Origin: Rhizobium sp. Q54
Lineage (GTDB): Bacteria > Pseudomonadota > Alphaproteobacteria > Rhizobiales > Xanthobacteraceae
Reading direction: 5' to 3'
Assembly: GCA_945870035.1 (NCBI GenBank)
Contig: CAMBQQ010000017.1
Location: 1 to 50,521, forward strand
DNA: 50,521 nucleotides
In this document: in pieces, positions 43,559 through 50,521 of the stretch
How the letters are laid out: each line of letters begins with the position of its first letter
How positions within the stretch are numbered: position 1 is the first letter of the stretch
The notes under the pieces: generated by a model
Told to the model about the DNA's origin: nothing
Database searches by the model: none
Seen by the model: the letters and a program-made list of their open reading frames with translations, nothing else
Program-made: the position numbers and the translations under genes

Positions 43559-44388
43559 CGCCTGAAGAATTCTCAACCGCGCAGACGATACCGCTAGAGG
43601 CCGACCGCTCCGACAGCGAGCCGGCGATGATCGTCGACGTCGAAGGCTTCGAAGGTCCGCTCGACCTTTTGCTCACGCTGGCGCGCCAGCAGAAAGTCGA
43701 TCTGCACAAGATCTCGATCCTGGCTTTGGCCGATCAATATCTCGTCTTCATCGAAGCGGCGCGCAAAGTGCGGCTCGAACTCGCAGCCGATTATCTCGTC
43801 ATGGCAGCGTGGCTTGCCTATCTCAAGTCGCGTTTGCTGTTGCCGGAAGCCGCACCGGGTGAGGGGCCTTCCGCCGAGGACATGGCGCTGGCTCTGGCCA
43901 GCCGCCTGCGCCGCTTAGAGGCGATCCGCGAATTCGCCACCAAGATGATGGAGCGGCCGCAGCTTGGCCGCGACGTGTTCGCGCGCGGCCTTCCCGAACC
44001 GATCGCCGAAATCAAAACGCCGGAATGGTCGGCGACGCTTTACGATCTGCTGTCGGCCTATGCCTCGCAGCGCCAGCGCACCGTGCTGTCGCGCGTCCGC
44101 TTCAAGAAGCGCACCGTCTGGTCTTTGGCCGAAGCGCGGCTGACGCTGGAGCGCCTGATCGGGCAGACCGACGACTGGTCGCGCATCGACAGTTTCCTCA
44201 TTGCCTATGTCGTCGAGCCGGCGATGGCGGCGACGGTGTTTGCGTCCTCCTTTGCCTCGGCGCTCGAACTGGTGCGCGAGGGCCACGCCGAAATACACCA
44301 GAAGGAATCGTTCTCGCCGATCTACATGCGCAAGCGTGTCGCGGCGGGCGGCGGTGCATCCGCGCATGACGCACAAGAAAACGCATAA
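43555..44388 (+). CDS. scpA: Segregation and condensation protein A
   Basis: A 277-residue kleisin that bridges the SMC ATPase heads in chromosome condensation. The N-terminal SMC-binding part contains EGFEGPLDLLLTLARQQKVD, HKISILALADQYL and LAADYLVMAAWLAYLKSRLL. The C-terminal winged helix contains VEPAMAATVFASSFASALEL. It begins within the nagZ stop and is followed 13 bases later by scpB, so the three genes probably share a transcript. An ordinary full-length member. Confidence 0.95.
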   Translation: MTPEEFSTAQTIPLEADRSDSEPAMIVDVEGFEGPLDLLLTLARQQKVDLHKISILALADQYLVFIEAARKVRLELAADYLVMAAWLAYLKSRLLLPEAAPGEGPSAEDMALALASRLRRLEAIREFATKMMERPQLGRDVFARGLPEPIAEIKTPEWSATLYDLLSAYASQRQRTVLSRVRFKKRTVWSLAEARLTLERLIGQTDDWSRIDSFLIAYVVEPAMAATVFASSFASALELVREGHAEIHQKESFSPIYMRKRVAAGGGASAHDAQENA

Positions 44389-44401
44389 GGAGATGGAATC
44401 C

Positions 44402-45247
44402 ATGTCAGCTGCGGCCAAGAAGCTCGCGATCGTCCGCAACGACGATGCGCCGACGTCTCCCGAACAAGATGTCGAAACCAACGAAGCGGCCGTGACCGAG
44501 ACCGTCGATACCGCCATTGAGGCGGCCGAACCGGCCGCACGCGCCGACGAACTGCGCCTGCTGGAAGCCTTGCTGTTTGCCGCCGGCGAGCCGCTCGACG
44601 AGGCGACCCTGATGCGGCAATTGCCGGACGGCGTCGATATCAAGGACGCGCTGGCCCGCCTCAAGGCCGAGTATTCAACGCGCGGCGTCAATCTGGTGAA
44701 GATCGGCCGCAAGTGGACCTTCCGCACCGCCGACGATCTGTCGTGGTTGCTTACCAAGAACGTCACCGAGACGCGCAAGCTGTCGCGCGCCGCGGTCGAG
44801 ACTCTCGCCATCGTCGCTTATCACCAGCCGGTGACGCGCGCCGAGATCGAGGAAATCCGCGGCGTCGCCACCGCCGCCGGCACGCTCGACGTGCTGTTGA
44901 AGACCGGCTGGATCCGCCCGCGCGGCCGCCGCAAGGCGCCGGGCCGGCCGATCACCTACGGTACCAACGAAGCCTTCCTGTCGCATTTCGGGCTGGAGGA
45001 GGTCACCGATCTGCCTGGCCTCGACGAACTGAAGGGCGCAGGGCTGCTCGAAGGCAACATGCCGTCGGGGTTCTCGGTGCCGATGCCGTCCGATGACGTT
45101 TCCTTGCGGGACGACGAGGACCCGCTCGATCCGGGCGATCTCGACTTCGGCCTGGCGCCGGCCCCGGAAGCGGAGCTGGACCTGGCGCCGCCGCAGGCGG
45201 CGGCGGAAAAAGGTGAAGGCGAGGGCGAGGGCGAGGGCGAGAAGTAG
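44402..45247 (+). CDS. scpB: Segregation and condensation protein B
   Basis: A 281-residue kleisin-associated protein with two winged-helix domains. Landmarks are LRLLEALLFAAGEPLDEATL, LTKNVTETRKLSRAAVETLA, IVAYHQPVTRAEIEEIRGVA and GRPITYGTNEAFLSHFGLEE. The start at 44402 has AAGGAG about nine bases upstream. The C-terminal extension after residue about 230 is acidic and ends in a GEGEGEGEGEK repeat encoded by tandem hexamers (GAGGGC). Confidence 0.95.
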   Translation: MSAAAKKLAIVRNDDAPTSPEQDVETNEAAVTETVDTAIEAAEPAARADELRLLEALLFAAGEPLDEATLMRQLPDGVDIKDALARLKAEYSTRGVNLVKIGRKWTFRTADDLSWLLTKNVTETRKLSRAAVETLAIVAYHQPVTRAEIEEIRGVATAAGTLDVLLKTGWIRPRGRRKAPGRPITYGTNEAFLSHFGLEEVTDLPGLDELKGAGLLEGNMPSGFSVPMPSDDVSLRDDEDPLDPGDLDFGLAPAPEAELDLAPPQAAAEKGEGEGEGEGEK

Positions 45248-45252
45248 CTACT

Positions 45253-45345
45253 ATCGTCGTCCCCGCGCAGGCGGGGACCTAGTATCCCCGGACAGCAAGA
45301 ATCTGCGCGACCGGGGTTACTGGATGCCCGCTTTCGCGGGCATGA
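45253..45345. repeat. Multi-hairpin intergenic repeat
   Basis: It holds GTCCCCGC/GCGGGGAC (45259-45266 with 45271-45278), ATCCCCGG/CCGGGGTT (about 45284-45317) and ATGCCCGC/GCGGGCAT (45324-45342). The arrangement 'GTCCCCGCGCAGGCGGGGAC ... GGATGCCCGCTTTCGCGGGC' is a dispersed element widespread in alphaproteobacteria. It lies between scpB and tatA and might attenuate or stabilise the shared transcript. Confidence 0.75.
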
Positions 45346-45490
45346 CGGGCGCGCCATTAACCGCGTCACCAAGCCTCGTTCGGTCCCCGGTTAAGTCCTT
45401 GTTTTTGCCGCTTCCGCGGCCTAGTTTCGAGGCCAAATCATCAGGCGGACGGCCTTTGTGGGGCAGGCCGTCGCCGCGGAGGACATGTTC

Positions 45491-45730
45491 ATGGGTTCCT
45501 TTAGTATCTGGCACTGGCTGATCGTCATCGTCGTGGTGATGCTGCTGTTCGGCGGCCGCGGCAAGATTTCCGGCCTGATGGGCGATTTCGCCCAGGGCAT
45601 CAAGGCCTTCAAGAAGGGCATGTCGGAAGACGACAAGACCGCCGAGGCCAAACCCGAGCCGGTCAAGACCATCGACCAGCCGCCGCAGACCACAGCGCAA
45701 AAGGCTGAAACCGAGCGCGCGCACTCGTAA
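45491..45730 (+). CDS. tatA: Sec-independent translocase subunit TatA
   Basis: This 79-residue pore-forming subunit of the twin-arginine export system has one short membrane helix ([20 protein letters not shown]), the conserved FGxGK hinge variant ([20 protein letters not shown]) and an acidic, disordered tail. The ATG at 45491 is chosen because GGAGGA lies seven bases upstream; ATGs at 45485 and 45458 are also in frame. First of the tatABC genes. Confidence 0.95.
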   Translation: MGSFSIWHWLIVIVVVMLLFGGRGKISGLMGDFAQGIKAFKKGMSEDDKTAEAKPEPVKTIDQPPQTTAQKAETERAHS

Positions 45731-45807
45731 ACAAGCGCGATCGCGCACAGGCCGCGGCCTTGTCCCTCAAGCCGCGCGGCTCTGTGCGTTTTGGAGTTGA
45801 ATAGCCG

Positions 45808-46353
45808 ATGTTCAATTTTGGTTGGGGCGAAATTCTCCTCATCGGCATCGTCGCGCTTATTGCGATCGGTCCGAAGGAACTCCCCACCGTGCTGCGTAGC
45901 GTTGGCCAGATGCTGGCCAAGGTGCGGCGCATGGCCAATGAATTTCAGGGCCAGTTCCAGGAAGCGATCCGCGAGGCCGATATCGCCGATCTGAAGAAGC
46001 AGGCCGAGGACGTCGTCAACGACGTGACCAAGTACGACCCGTTGACCGAGACCAAAAACGAACTCGACAAGACCTTCACGCTGCCGGACCCCATGTCCGA
46101 TTCCATGGCGGACCCGGCGCCGCAATTGCCGCCGCCCGAAGGCAATGTCACCGATGGCGCCAAACTGCCGGAAAGCACGCTGCCGGCGATCGACGTGCCG
46201 CTGCCCGAATTGCCGGAGCCGTTGACCGAAAAAGATTTCGCCGCCGCGCAAGCTCCCGACCCGGCGACGGATACCGCGCCGCTGCCCGAGCCGCAGCAGC
46301 AAAGCGACTCTCAAGCCGAGACTAACGATAGCAAGCTTGGGGCAAAAGCGTGA
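45808..46353 (+). CDS. tatB: Sec-independent translocase subunit TatB
   Basis: This 181-residue protein forms the twin-arginine receptor together with TatC. The N-terminal membrane helix ([20 protein letters not shown], residues about 6-25) is followed by the amphipathic [20 protein letters not shown] and then a long Pro/Asp-rich tail. It lies 77 bases after tatA and overlaps tatC by four bases (GTGA), so the subunits are probably made in step. Confidence 0.95.
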   Translation: MFNFGWGEILLIGIVALIAIGPKELPTVLRSVGQMLAKVRRMANEFQGQFQEAIREADIADLKKQAEDVVNDVTKYDPLTETKNELDKTFTLPDPMSDSMADPAPQLPPPEGNVTDGAKLPESTLPAIDVPLPELPEPLTEKDFAAAQAPDPATDTAPLPEPQQQSDSQAETNDSKLGAKA

Positions 46354-47189
46354 GCCACGAGGACATCGAAAGCACCAAGGCTCCGCTGATGGAGCACCTG
46401 ATCGAGCTGCGCTCGCGGCTGATCAAGGCGCTGATCGCGTTCGGCGTGATGTTTGCGATCTGCTTTTTCTTCGCCAAGGAAATCTACAATATCCTGGTCT
46501 GGCCCTTCGTCTGGGTCGCCGGCGCGGAAAATTCGAAATTCATCTACACCGCGCTGCTCGAATATTTCATCACGCAGTTGAAGCTGGCGATGTTCGGCGC
46601 GGTGTTCCTGGCGTTTCCGGTGATTGCCGGGCAGATCTACATGTTCGTCGCGCCCGGTCTTTACCGCCACGAGCGCAACGCGTTCCTGCCTTATCTGATC
46701 GCGACGCCGTTCTTCTTCGCGTTAGGGGCCACCGTCGTCTATTTCGTGGTGCTGCCGATGCTGGTCCGCTTCTCGCTCGGCATGCAGCAGTCGGGCGGCG
46801 TGGAAGAGGCCTCGATCGCGCTGTTGCCGAAGGTCGGCGAATACCTGTCGCTGATGATGACTTTGGTGCTCGCCTTCGGCGTCGCCTTTCAGTTGCCGGT
46901 CATTCTGACGCTGCTCGGCCGCATCGGTGTTCTCACCTCGCAGACGCTGAAGGAAAAGCGGCGTTACTTCATCGTCGGCGCTTTCGTGGTCGCCGCGGTG
47001 CTGACTCCGCCGGACGTCATCAGCCAGCTGTCTTTGGCGATCCCGCTGATGATCCTCTACGAGGGCTCAATCTGGTCGGTGAAGTTTGTCGAGAAGAAAG
47101 CCAAGGCCGACGCCGAGACCAAGGCCGAGGCGGATGCCAAGGCCGAGGCGGATGCCAAGGCGGCGGCGGATGTGGGCGGGGCGGAGTAG
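46350..47189 (+). CDS. tatC: Sec-independent translocase subunit TatC
   Basis: This 279-residue core receptor has six membrane helices. Landmarks are [20 protein letters not shown] at the N-terminus, a periplasmic loop with YNILVWPF, and [20 protein letters not shown] in the fifth helix. The start codon is GTG, embedded in the tatB stop. The C-terminus (residues about 250-275) is a tandem KAEADA repeat that extends the cytoplasmic tail. Confidence 0.95.
   Translation: MSHEDIESTKAPLMEHLIELRSRLIKALIAFGVMFAICFFFAKEIYNILVWPFVWVAGAENSKFIYTALLEYFITQLKLAMFGAVFLAFPVIAGQIYMFVAPGLYRHERNAFLPYLIATPFFFALGATVVYFVVLPMLVRFSLGMQQSGGVEEASIALLPKVGEYLSLMMTLVLAFGVAFQLPVILTLLGRIGVLTSQTLKEKRRYFIVGAFVVAAVLTPPDVISQLSLAIPLMILYEGSIWSVKFVEKKAKADAETKAEADAKAEADAKAAADVGGAE
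47121..47156 (+). repeat. Tandem 18-bp repeat in the tatC 3' end
   Basis: Two perfect copies of AAGGCCGAGGCGGATGCC (47121-47138, 47139-47156) with degenerate copies on each side encode KAEADA units of the TatC tail. Copy number may vary between strains. Confidence 0.8.
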
Positions 47190-47286
47190 GGCGCTTTCTT
47201 CCTTTACCCTCCCCTGGAGGGGAATTATGCACTTGACATACCGGAGCTAAAAGCCTAGTTTTATGGTCAGAACGAAGGAACTGACC

Positions 47287-48234
47287 ATGACTTGCGATCT
47301 CACAGACAAGATTTTCACCGACGAAACAGCCGCCCGCATTCACTTTGAAAAGCTACGCTGGCCTGATGGTCCAGTATGCCATCATTGCGGCGTAGTTGGG
47401 GAAGCAACCGAGCTACAGGGGAAAAGCACTCGCCCCGGCCTCTACAAGTGCCGGGCTTGCCAGAAACCTTTCACAGCGACCATGGGAACGCTTTACGAGC
47501 GATCGCATATCCCGCTGAATAAATGGCTGCTCGCCACTCACCTGCTTTGCTCCAGCAAGAAAGGCATTTCCGCGCATCAGCTTTGGCGGATGCTCGGCTT
47601 TGGATCTTACCGCACTGCTTGGTTCATGGCGCATCGCATTCGCGAGGGAATGCGCGACCTGTTTCCCGAAAGCGGCCCGCTTGGTGGCGAAGGCAAGACC
47701 GTTGAAATCGACGAAACTTATATCGGCGGCAAGGAAAAGAACAAACACCGCAACAAGCGCGTCAAGGGCGCTAACGGCGGCATCGGCAAGGAAGCAGTAT
47801 TCTCCCTAGTCGAGCGCGGCGGCAGCGTCCGTAGCCATCACGTTGCCACTGTGAGCGTCAAAAACCTTGCCCCGATCTTGAATGAGCAGATTCATGCGGC
47901 GACCAATGTTATGAGCGATGGCGGCGGCGCGCGGGTCGGCAGCATGTTTGCCCGCCATCAGACCGTCAATCACAGCATTGGCGAATATGTCCGCGGCGAC
48001 GTTCACACGAACACCATCGAAGGCTATTTCTCCATTCTCAAGCGTGGCATCAATGGCGTTTATCACCACGTCAGCCAGCAGCACTTGAAGCGGTATCTGG
48101 CCGAGTTCGATTTCCGATACAATGAGCGCATGGCGCTAGGCATCGACGACAAGGCCCGCGCTGTAAAAGCGATCAAGGGCGTGGCTGGTAAGCGCCTCAC
48201 ATACCGGCAAACTGACAACAGCCAGAACGCATAA
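47287..48234 (+). CDS. IS1595-family (ISXO2-like) transposase
   Basis: This 315-residue transposase has an N-terminal zinc ribbon (CHHCGVVGEATELQ ... YKCRACQKPF, four Cys) and then a DDE catalytic core. The first Asp is in VEIDETYIGGKEKN and the second in NVMSDGGGARV. The third acidic region is HTNTIEGYFSILKRGINGVY (Asn/Glu), as in ISXO2-like proteins. The ATG at 47287 has GAAGGAA upstream and is preferred to 47263. Codon use differs from the neighbouring tat genes, and the gene appears intact. Confidence 0.92.
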   Translation: MTCDLTDKIFTDETAARIHFEKLRWPDGPVCHHCGVVGEATELQGKSTRPGLYKCRACQKPFTATMGTLYERSHIPLNKWLLATHLLCSSKKGISAHQLWRMLGFGSYRTAWFMAHRIREGMRDLFPESGPLGGEGKTVEIDETYIGGKEKNKHRNKRVKGANGGIGKEAVFSLVERGGSVRSHHVATVSVKNLAPILNEQIHAATNVMSDGGGARVGSMFARHQTVNHSIGEYVRGDVHTNTIEGYFSILKRGINGVYHHVSQQHLKRYLAEFDFRYNERMALGIDDKARAVKAIKGVAGKRLTYRQTDNSQNA

Positions 48235-48271
48235 GCAGAAAGCTAAGCGCTTCCTACGTTGGCGCAGAAAG

Positions 48272-48306
48272 AACGGGAGTCGGATGTAACCCCCGGCTCC
48301 CGTTTT
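48272..48306 (+). terminator. Intrinsic terminator after the transposase
   Basis: The stem AACGGGAGTCGG (48272-48283) pairs with CCGGCTCCCGTT (48293-48304), twelve pairs with one G-T, and runs into TTTT. It ends the transposase transcript. Confidence 0.8.
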
Positions 48307-48341
48307 GCTATCCTAGATATGCCAACCGACTAGGAGCGAAA

Positions 48342-48596
48342 ATGCCTCCAACGATTTTACCCGTCATTACTTTTGATGACTACGATACCTTCAGGGGTAT
48401 CCTCCGTTCGGACATTGCCGACACCTACGATAAATGGCTCGATCTCTTTGCGCAGTTGGAGAAGTTGTATAGCCGCAATGGCGGTTCGCCAGGCATTATA
48501 ACGAAAATTGGATCGTCGCCCGCCACGGTCATCGTACCCCAGCCCAGGTGCGAGCCAATCAATATCGACTTGATCAGAACGCTACGGCCGCTGTAA
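48342..48596 (+). CDS. Small hypothetical protein, likely IS passenger or accessory
   Basis: An 84-residue protein with a good AGGAG site before ATG. Sequence MPPTILPVITFDDYDTFRGI, then ILRSDIADTYDKWLDLFAQL, is amphipathic and soluble. It lies between the transposase terminator and the proposed right end of the insertion sequence, so it may travel with it. It matches no family known to me. Confidence 0.6.
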   Translation: MPPTILPVITFDDYDTFRGILRSDIADTYDKWLDLFAQLEKLYSRNGGSPGIITKIGSSPATVIVPQPRCEPINIDLIRTLRPL

Positions 48597-48712
48597 AGTT
48601 GGCCGCCTGAATAAGCTCAGCCGGGTGTCTCAAAACCGGGCCGCAGTACACCAGCCTCTTTCACAAATCTTCGCCCGACACCTCACCACACGGGGATAGA
48701 AAAGAAGAACAA

Positions 48713-49720
48713 ATGACCGCCGGATCCCCAGCCACGTCCACTCTCATCCGCGCCTCCACGCGCGACGGCATTTGTCTGCCCGTCATCGACGTCACCGATC
48801 CGCGCTTCGCGGTGGCTGACGATCCGCCGCATCTCAACAGTCTGCTGGAAGCATCTGCCCGAGTAGAGCAGAGCGGCCGCTTTGTACCGCGCTTCATCAT
48901 GCGGTTGATAATCAAGGGACTGACCAGGAACTCGCAGCTGGCGCGGGCTCTGTACGGGTCAAACTCGGAGTTTCTCCCGGGCCTACCGACCTACATCATG
49001 AAACTTGGACCGGAAAACCTGCCGCCGCCTTATGACAGTGCGGCGGACAAGAAATTTGCCGCGCTGGCGCATTTCACTTTGCTACGGCTTCGAACTCAGC
49101 AGACTGCGCGGCTCCTTTCCGACGGACTGGCCAAAGATTTGGCCGATGACGCCGCGCCGCTTCACCTGATCAATGTTGCCGGCGGGCCGGCCATCGACAG
49201 CCTCAATGCCATCATTCAGCTGCGGAGAAACCGGCCGGACCTGCTACAGCGAAAAATCGTTATCGACGTATTCGATCTCGACGATGCGGGACCTTTCTTC
49301 GGCGCCAACGCATTGGCCTCGTTGATGGCCGCCGGCCGGCCGCTCGCCGGTCTGGACATGGCATTGGTGCATCGGCGCTACGATTGGAACGAAACGGCCG
49401 CGCTGACCGAGTATCTCGCCGCGCTCGCGAAGGCTGGCGCTGTCACCGCCGCGTCGTCCGAAGGCGGACTGTTCGAATATGGCGAGGACGACGCCATTGT
49501 CGCTAACCTGGAAGCTTTGCACGCTGGCGGTGTCCGGCTGATTGCCGGATCGGTGACCAATGACGACAAGGCGCGCCGGCGGATGATCCGCGAGAGCGGC
49601 TTCAATTTGAAGCCGCGCGGCGTGCTAAGGTTCAGGCCGCTGGCGGCGCGTGGTGGATACGCAATTGAGCGCGCCGACAATTTCCATTTCAGCACGACGG
49701 TGCAGTTGCGCCCGCTTTAG
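48713..49720 (+). CDS. Uncharacterised Rossmann-like protein (possible SAM-dependent methyltransferase)
   Basis: A 335-residue protein. A central Rossmann-like stretch has LHLINVAGGPAIDSLNAIIQ (about residues 145-165) and an acidic strand end, KIVIDVFDLDDAGPFFGANA (about 183-203). SSEGGLFEYGEDDAIVANLE lies near 245-265. The GGP glycine region and the following Asp resemble the nucleotide-binding motif of class I methyltransferases, but motif spacing is unusual and the substrate is unknown. It stands alone between the insertion sequence and a gene-free stretch. Confidence 0.7.
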   Translation: MTAGSPATSTLIRASTRDGICLPVIDVTDPRFAVADDPPHLNSLLEASARVEQSGRFVPRFIMRLIIKGLTRNSQLARALYGSNSEFLPGLPTYIMKLGPENLPPPYDSAADKKFAALAHFTLLRLRTQQTARLLSDGLAKDLADDAAPLHLINVAGGPAIDSLNAIIQLRRNRPDLLQRKIVIDVFDLDDAGPFFGANALASLMAAGRPLAGLDMALVHRRYDWNETAALTEYLAALAKAGAVTAASSEGGLFEYGEDDAIVANLEALHAGGVRLIAGSVTNDDKARRRMIRESGFNLKPRGVLRFRPLAARGGYAIERADNFHFSTTVQLRPL

Positions 49721-50521
49721 GGCACCTCGAAAGATAGCATACAGCCCGGACCCTATGCGACCAGGCTGTCTGGCGCATGGCACGCGCTTGATGGCGTCGT
49801 GGATTTATTTTCTGATCTCAGTTGTTTGAGGTTCAAGCGATAGGTGGAGCCCGTGCGCGGCGCGAAGTGACCACTACGAGTCAAACGCAGCGCCGCGCAT
49901 GGGCGGGCCGGAGGGCGCGTTGTTAATTTCTTCGGTCCGGTCGGTGGTTTCGTGACCGTCGTATCCGCGGCACTCGGCCCCGGCGACCTTTTCACAATTC
50001 AAGCCGGAAATCCAAAAGCACCAGCGCATTGGCGCGCCGCGACAGTCGATGCGCCGCCCATCCATCCCGCGCCAGGGCGATCAGGTCGGCGCGGTAAACG
50101 GGAGACAAAAAGCCGGCGCAAATCATGCCCCATCACGAATCCCAAAATCGTCCCATGGCAAGCGGTTTTTCGGACTATCGATGAATCGGGGTATCGCTCA
50201 CAAACGGTTTCGGAGGGATTTATGCTCCCGCGCTTACAGCCGGGCCACAGACGATCCGGTATACCGCTGTGCGAAGCCGGTCATCGGGTTGGCGCCCTCA
50301 GTCAAAAGTTTATGGCCAGGGAGGTCTCGACGTTGAGCGAGTTGTTCAGGGATCCGAAGTCGGAACGACTATCTATAGGGCACCTCGAACAATAGCGTTT
50401 TTGCTGCGTGATCGTTAGCCCGCGCGGATCGGCGGGCAATTGGCAGATGATCTGACGCCGGTGCGGCTCCGCCGTATGCACCCGGCGTCCTGTTGAGGGT
50501 GGCACAAGCTGCCTTTTCCCT
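49721..50521. other. 800-base region without a convincing gene; 20-bp direct repeats
   Basis: Open frames here (for example 49952-50395 on plus) match nothing recognised and have mixed codon use. Two direct repeats of the form AGGGCACCTCGAA-NN-ATAGC occur at 49719-49738 and 50378-50397 (18 of 20 bases identical). The second continues into a GC-rich stretch reaching the window edge. They could be ends of related insertion sequences or remnants; no transposase is readable. Confidence 0.5.

Larger units (their letters stand above)
47222..48650 (+). mobile_element. IS1595-type insertion sequence downstream of tatC
   Basis: The element contains a DDE transposase gene, a terminator and a small accessory frame. 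Imperfect inverted ends are proposed at TTGACATACCGG-AGCT (47233-47248) and, inverted, AGCTCAGCCGGGTGTCTCAA (48614-48633). The left end interrupts a CCCTCCCCTGGAGGGG palindrome. Exact boundaries and target duplication could not be fixed, so the limits are approximate. Confidence 0.6.

Noticed and set aside
45253..45345. Clustered hairpins considered as a CRISPR array
   Set aside because: The hairpins differ from one another, there are no equal spacers, and the pattern matches a dispersed palindromic repeat. No CRISPR array or cas gene was seen anywhere in the window.
49952..50395. 147-codon plus-strand frame near the right edge
   Set aside because: No recognisable domain, patchy codon use, no ribosome-binding site.

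Overview
The window is high-GC DNA from an alphaproteobacterium of the Hyphomicrobiales (Bradyrhizobium / Pseudolabrys / Xanthobacteraceae-like). The inference rests on pcm-tolC-popZ next to valS, on the series dgt ... argS, SPOR protein, nagZ, scpA, scpB, tatA, tatB, tatC, and on palindromic intergenic repeats typical of that order. No 16S rRNA gene is present, so the genus is not assigned.

Layout. (1) 1-148 is the end of an IS3-family insertion sequence that runs off the left edge. tRNA-Asn follows at 411-485 (minus). (2) 574-10330 is an integrated mobile element in the 3' half of tRNA-Cys. A 45-bp copy of the tRNA 3' half lies at 574-618 and the intact tRNA-Cys at 10287-10360. The element encodes a tyrosine integrase, two small DNA-binding-type proteins, a P4-type primase/SF3 helicase, a putative small terminase, a large terminase and two phage-like proteins, all on plus and closed by a strong terminator. 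Five small minus-strand genes then fill the tRNA-proximal end: a lipoprotein, two membrane proteins and two small acidic or soluble proteins. No portal, capsid, protease, tail or lysis gene is recognisable, so the layout resembles a phage satellite or a stripped prophage. (3) 10.5-21.9 kb is core chromosome: pcm-like methyltransferase, tolC, popZ, an MFS exporter, valS, a BrnT-type toxin/HTH antitoxin pair, 3-methyladenine DNA glycosylase, ilvD and a Sel1-repeat protein. (4) 22.2-27.1 kb is a small chemosensory cluster: an HBM-domain chemoreceptor, cheW, a secreted Cache-domain protein, and a second chemoreceptor whose frame is broken by one in-frame TAG.

(5) 27.1-33.6 kb holds xth (minus), an RND efflux adaptor and pump, and an orphan Bug/TctC-type solute-binding protein. 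(6) 33.6-39.0 kb holds erpA and dgt, then small membrane proteins (DUF305, DedA, a DMT transporter with a histidine-rich tail, DUF6064-like) and a broken DUF6894-like gene. (7) 39.1-47.2 kb is the compact series argS - SPOR protein - nagZ - scpA - scpB - tatA - tatB - tatC. It covers translation, peptidoglycan recycling and cell division, chromosome condensation and Tat export. (8) 47.2-48.65 kb is an IS1595-type insertion sequence directly after tatC, where serS would be expected in relatives. (9) 48.7-49.7 kb is a gene for an uncharacterised Rossmann-like protein, and the last 0.8 kb has no convincing gene.

The least explained parts are the tRNA-Cys element, with paired 16-bp candidate integrase arm sites at both ends and an inverted repeat that covers the Shine-Dalgarno sequence of its excisionase-like gene, and the amber-interrupted chemoreceptor.
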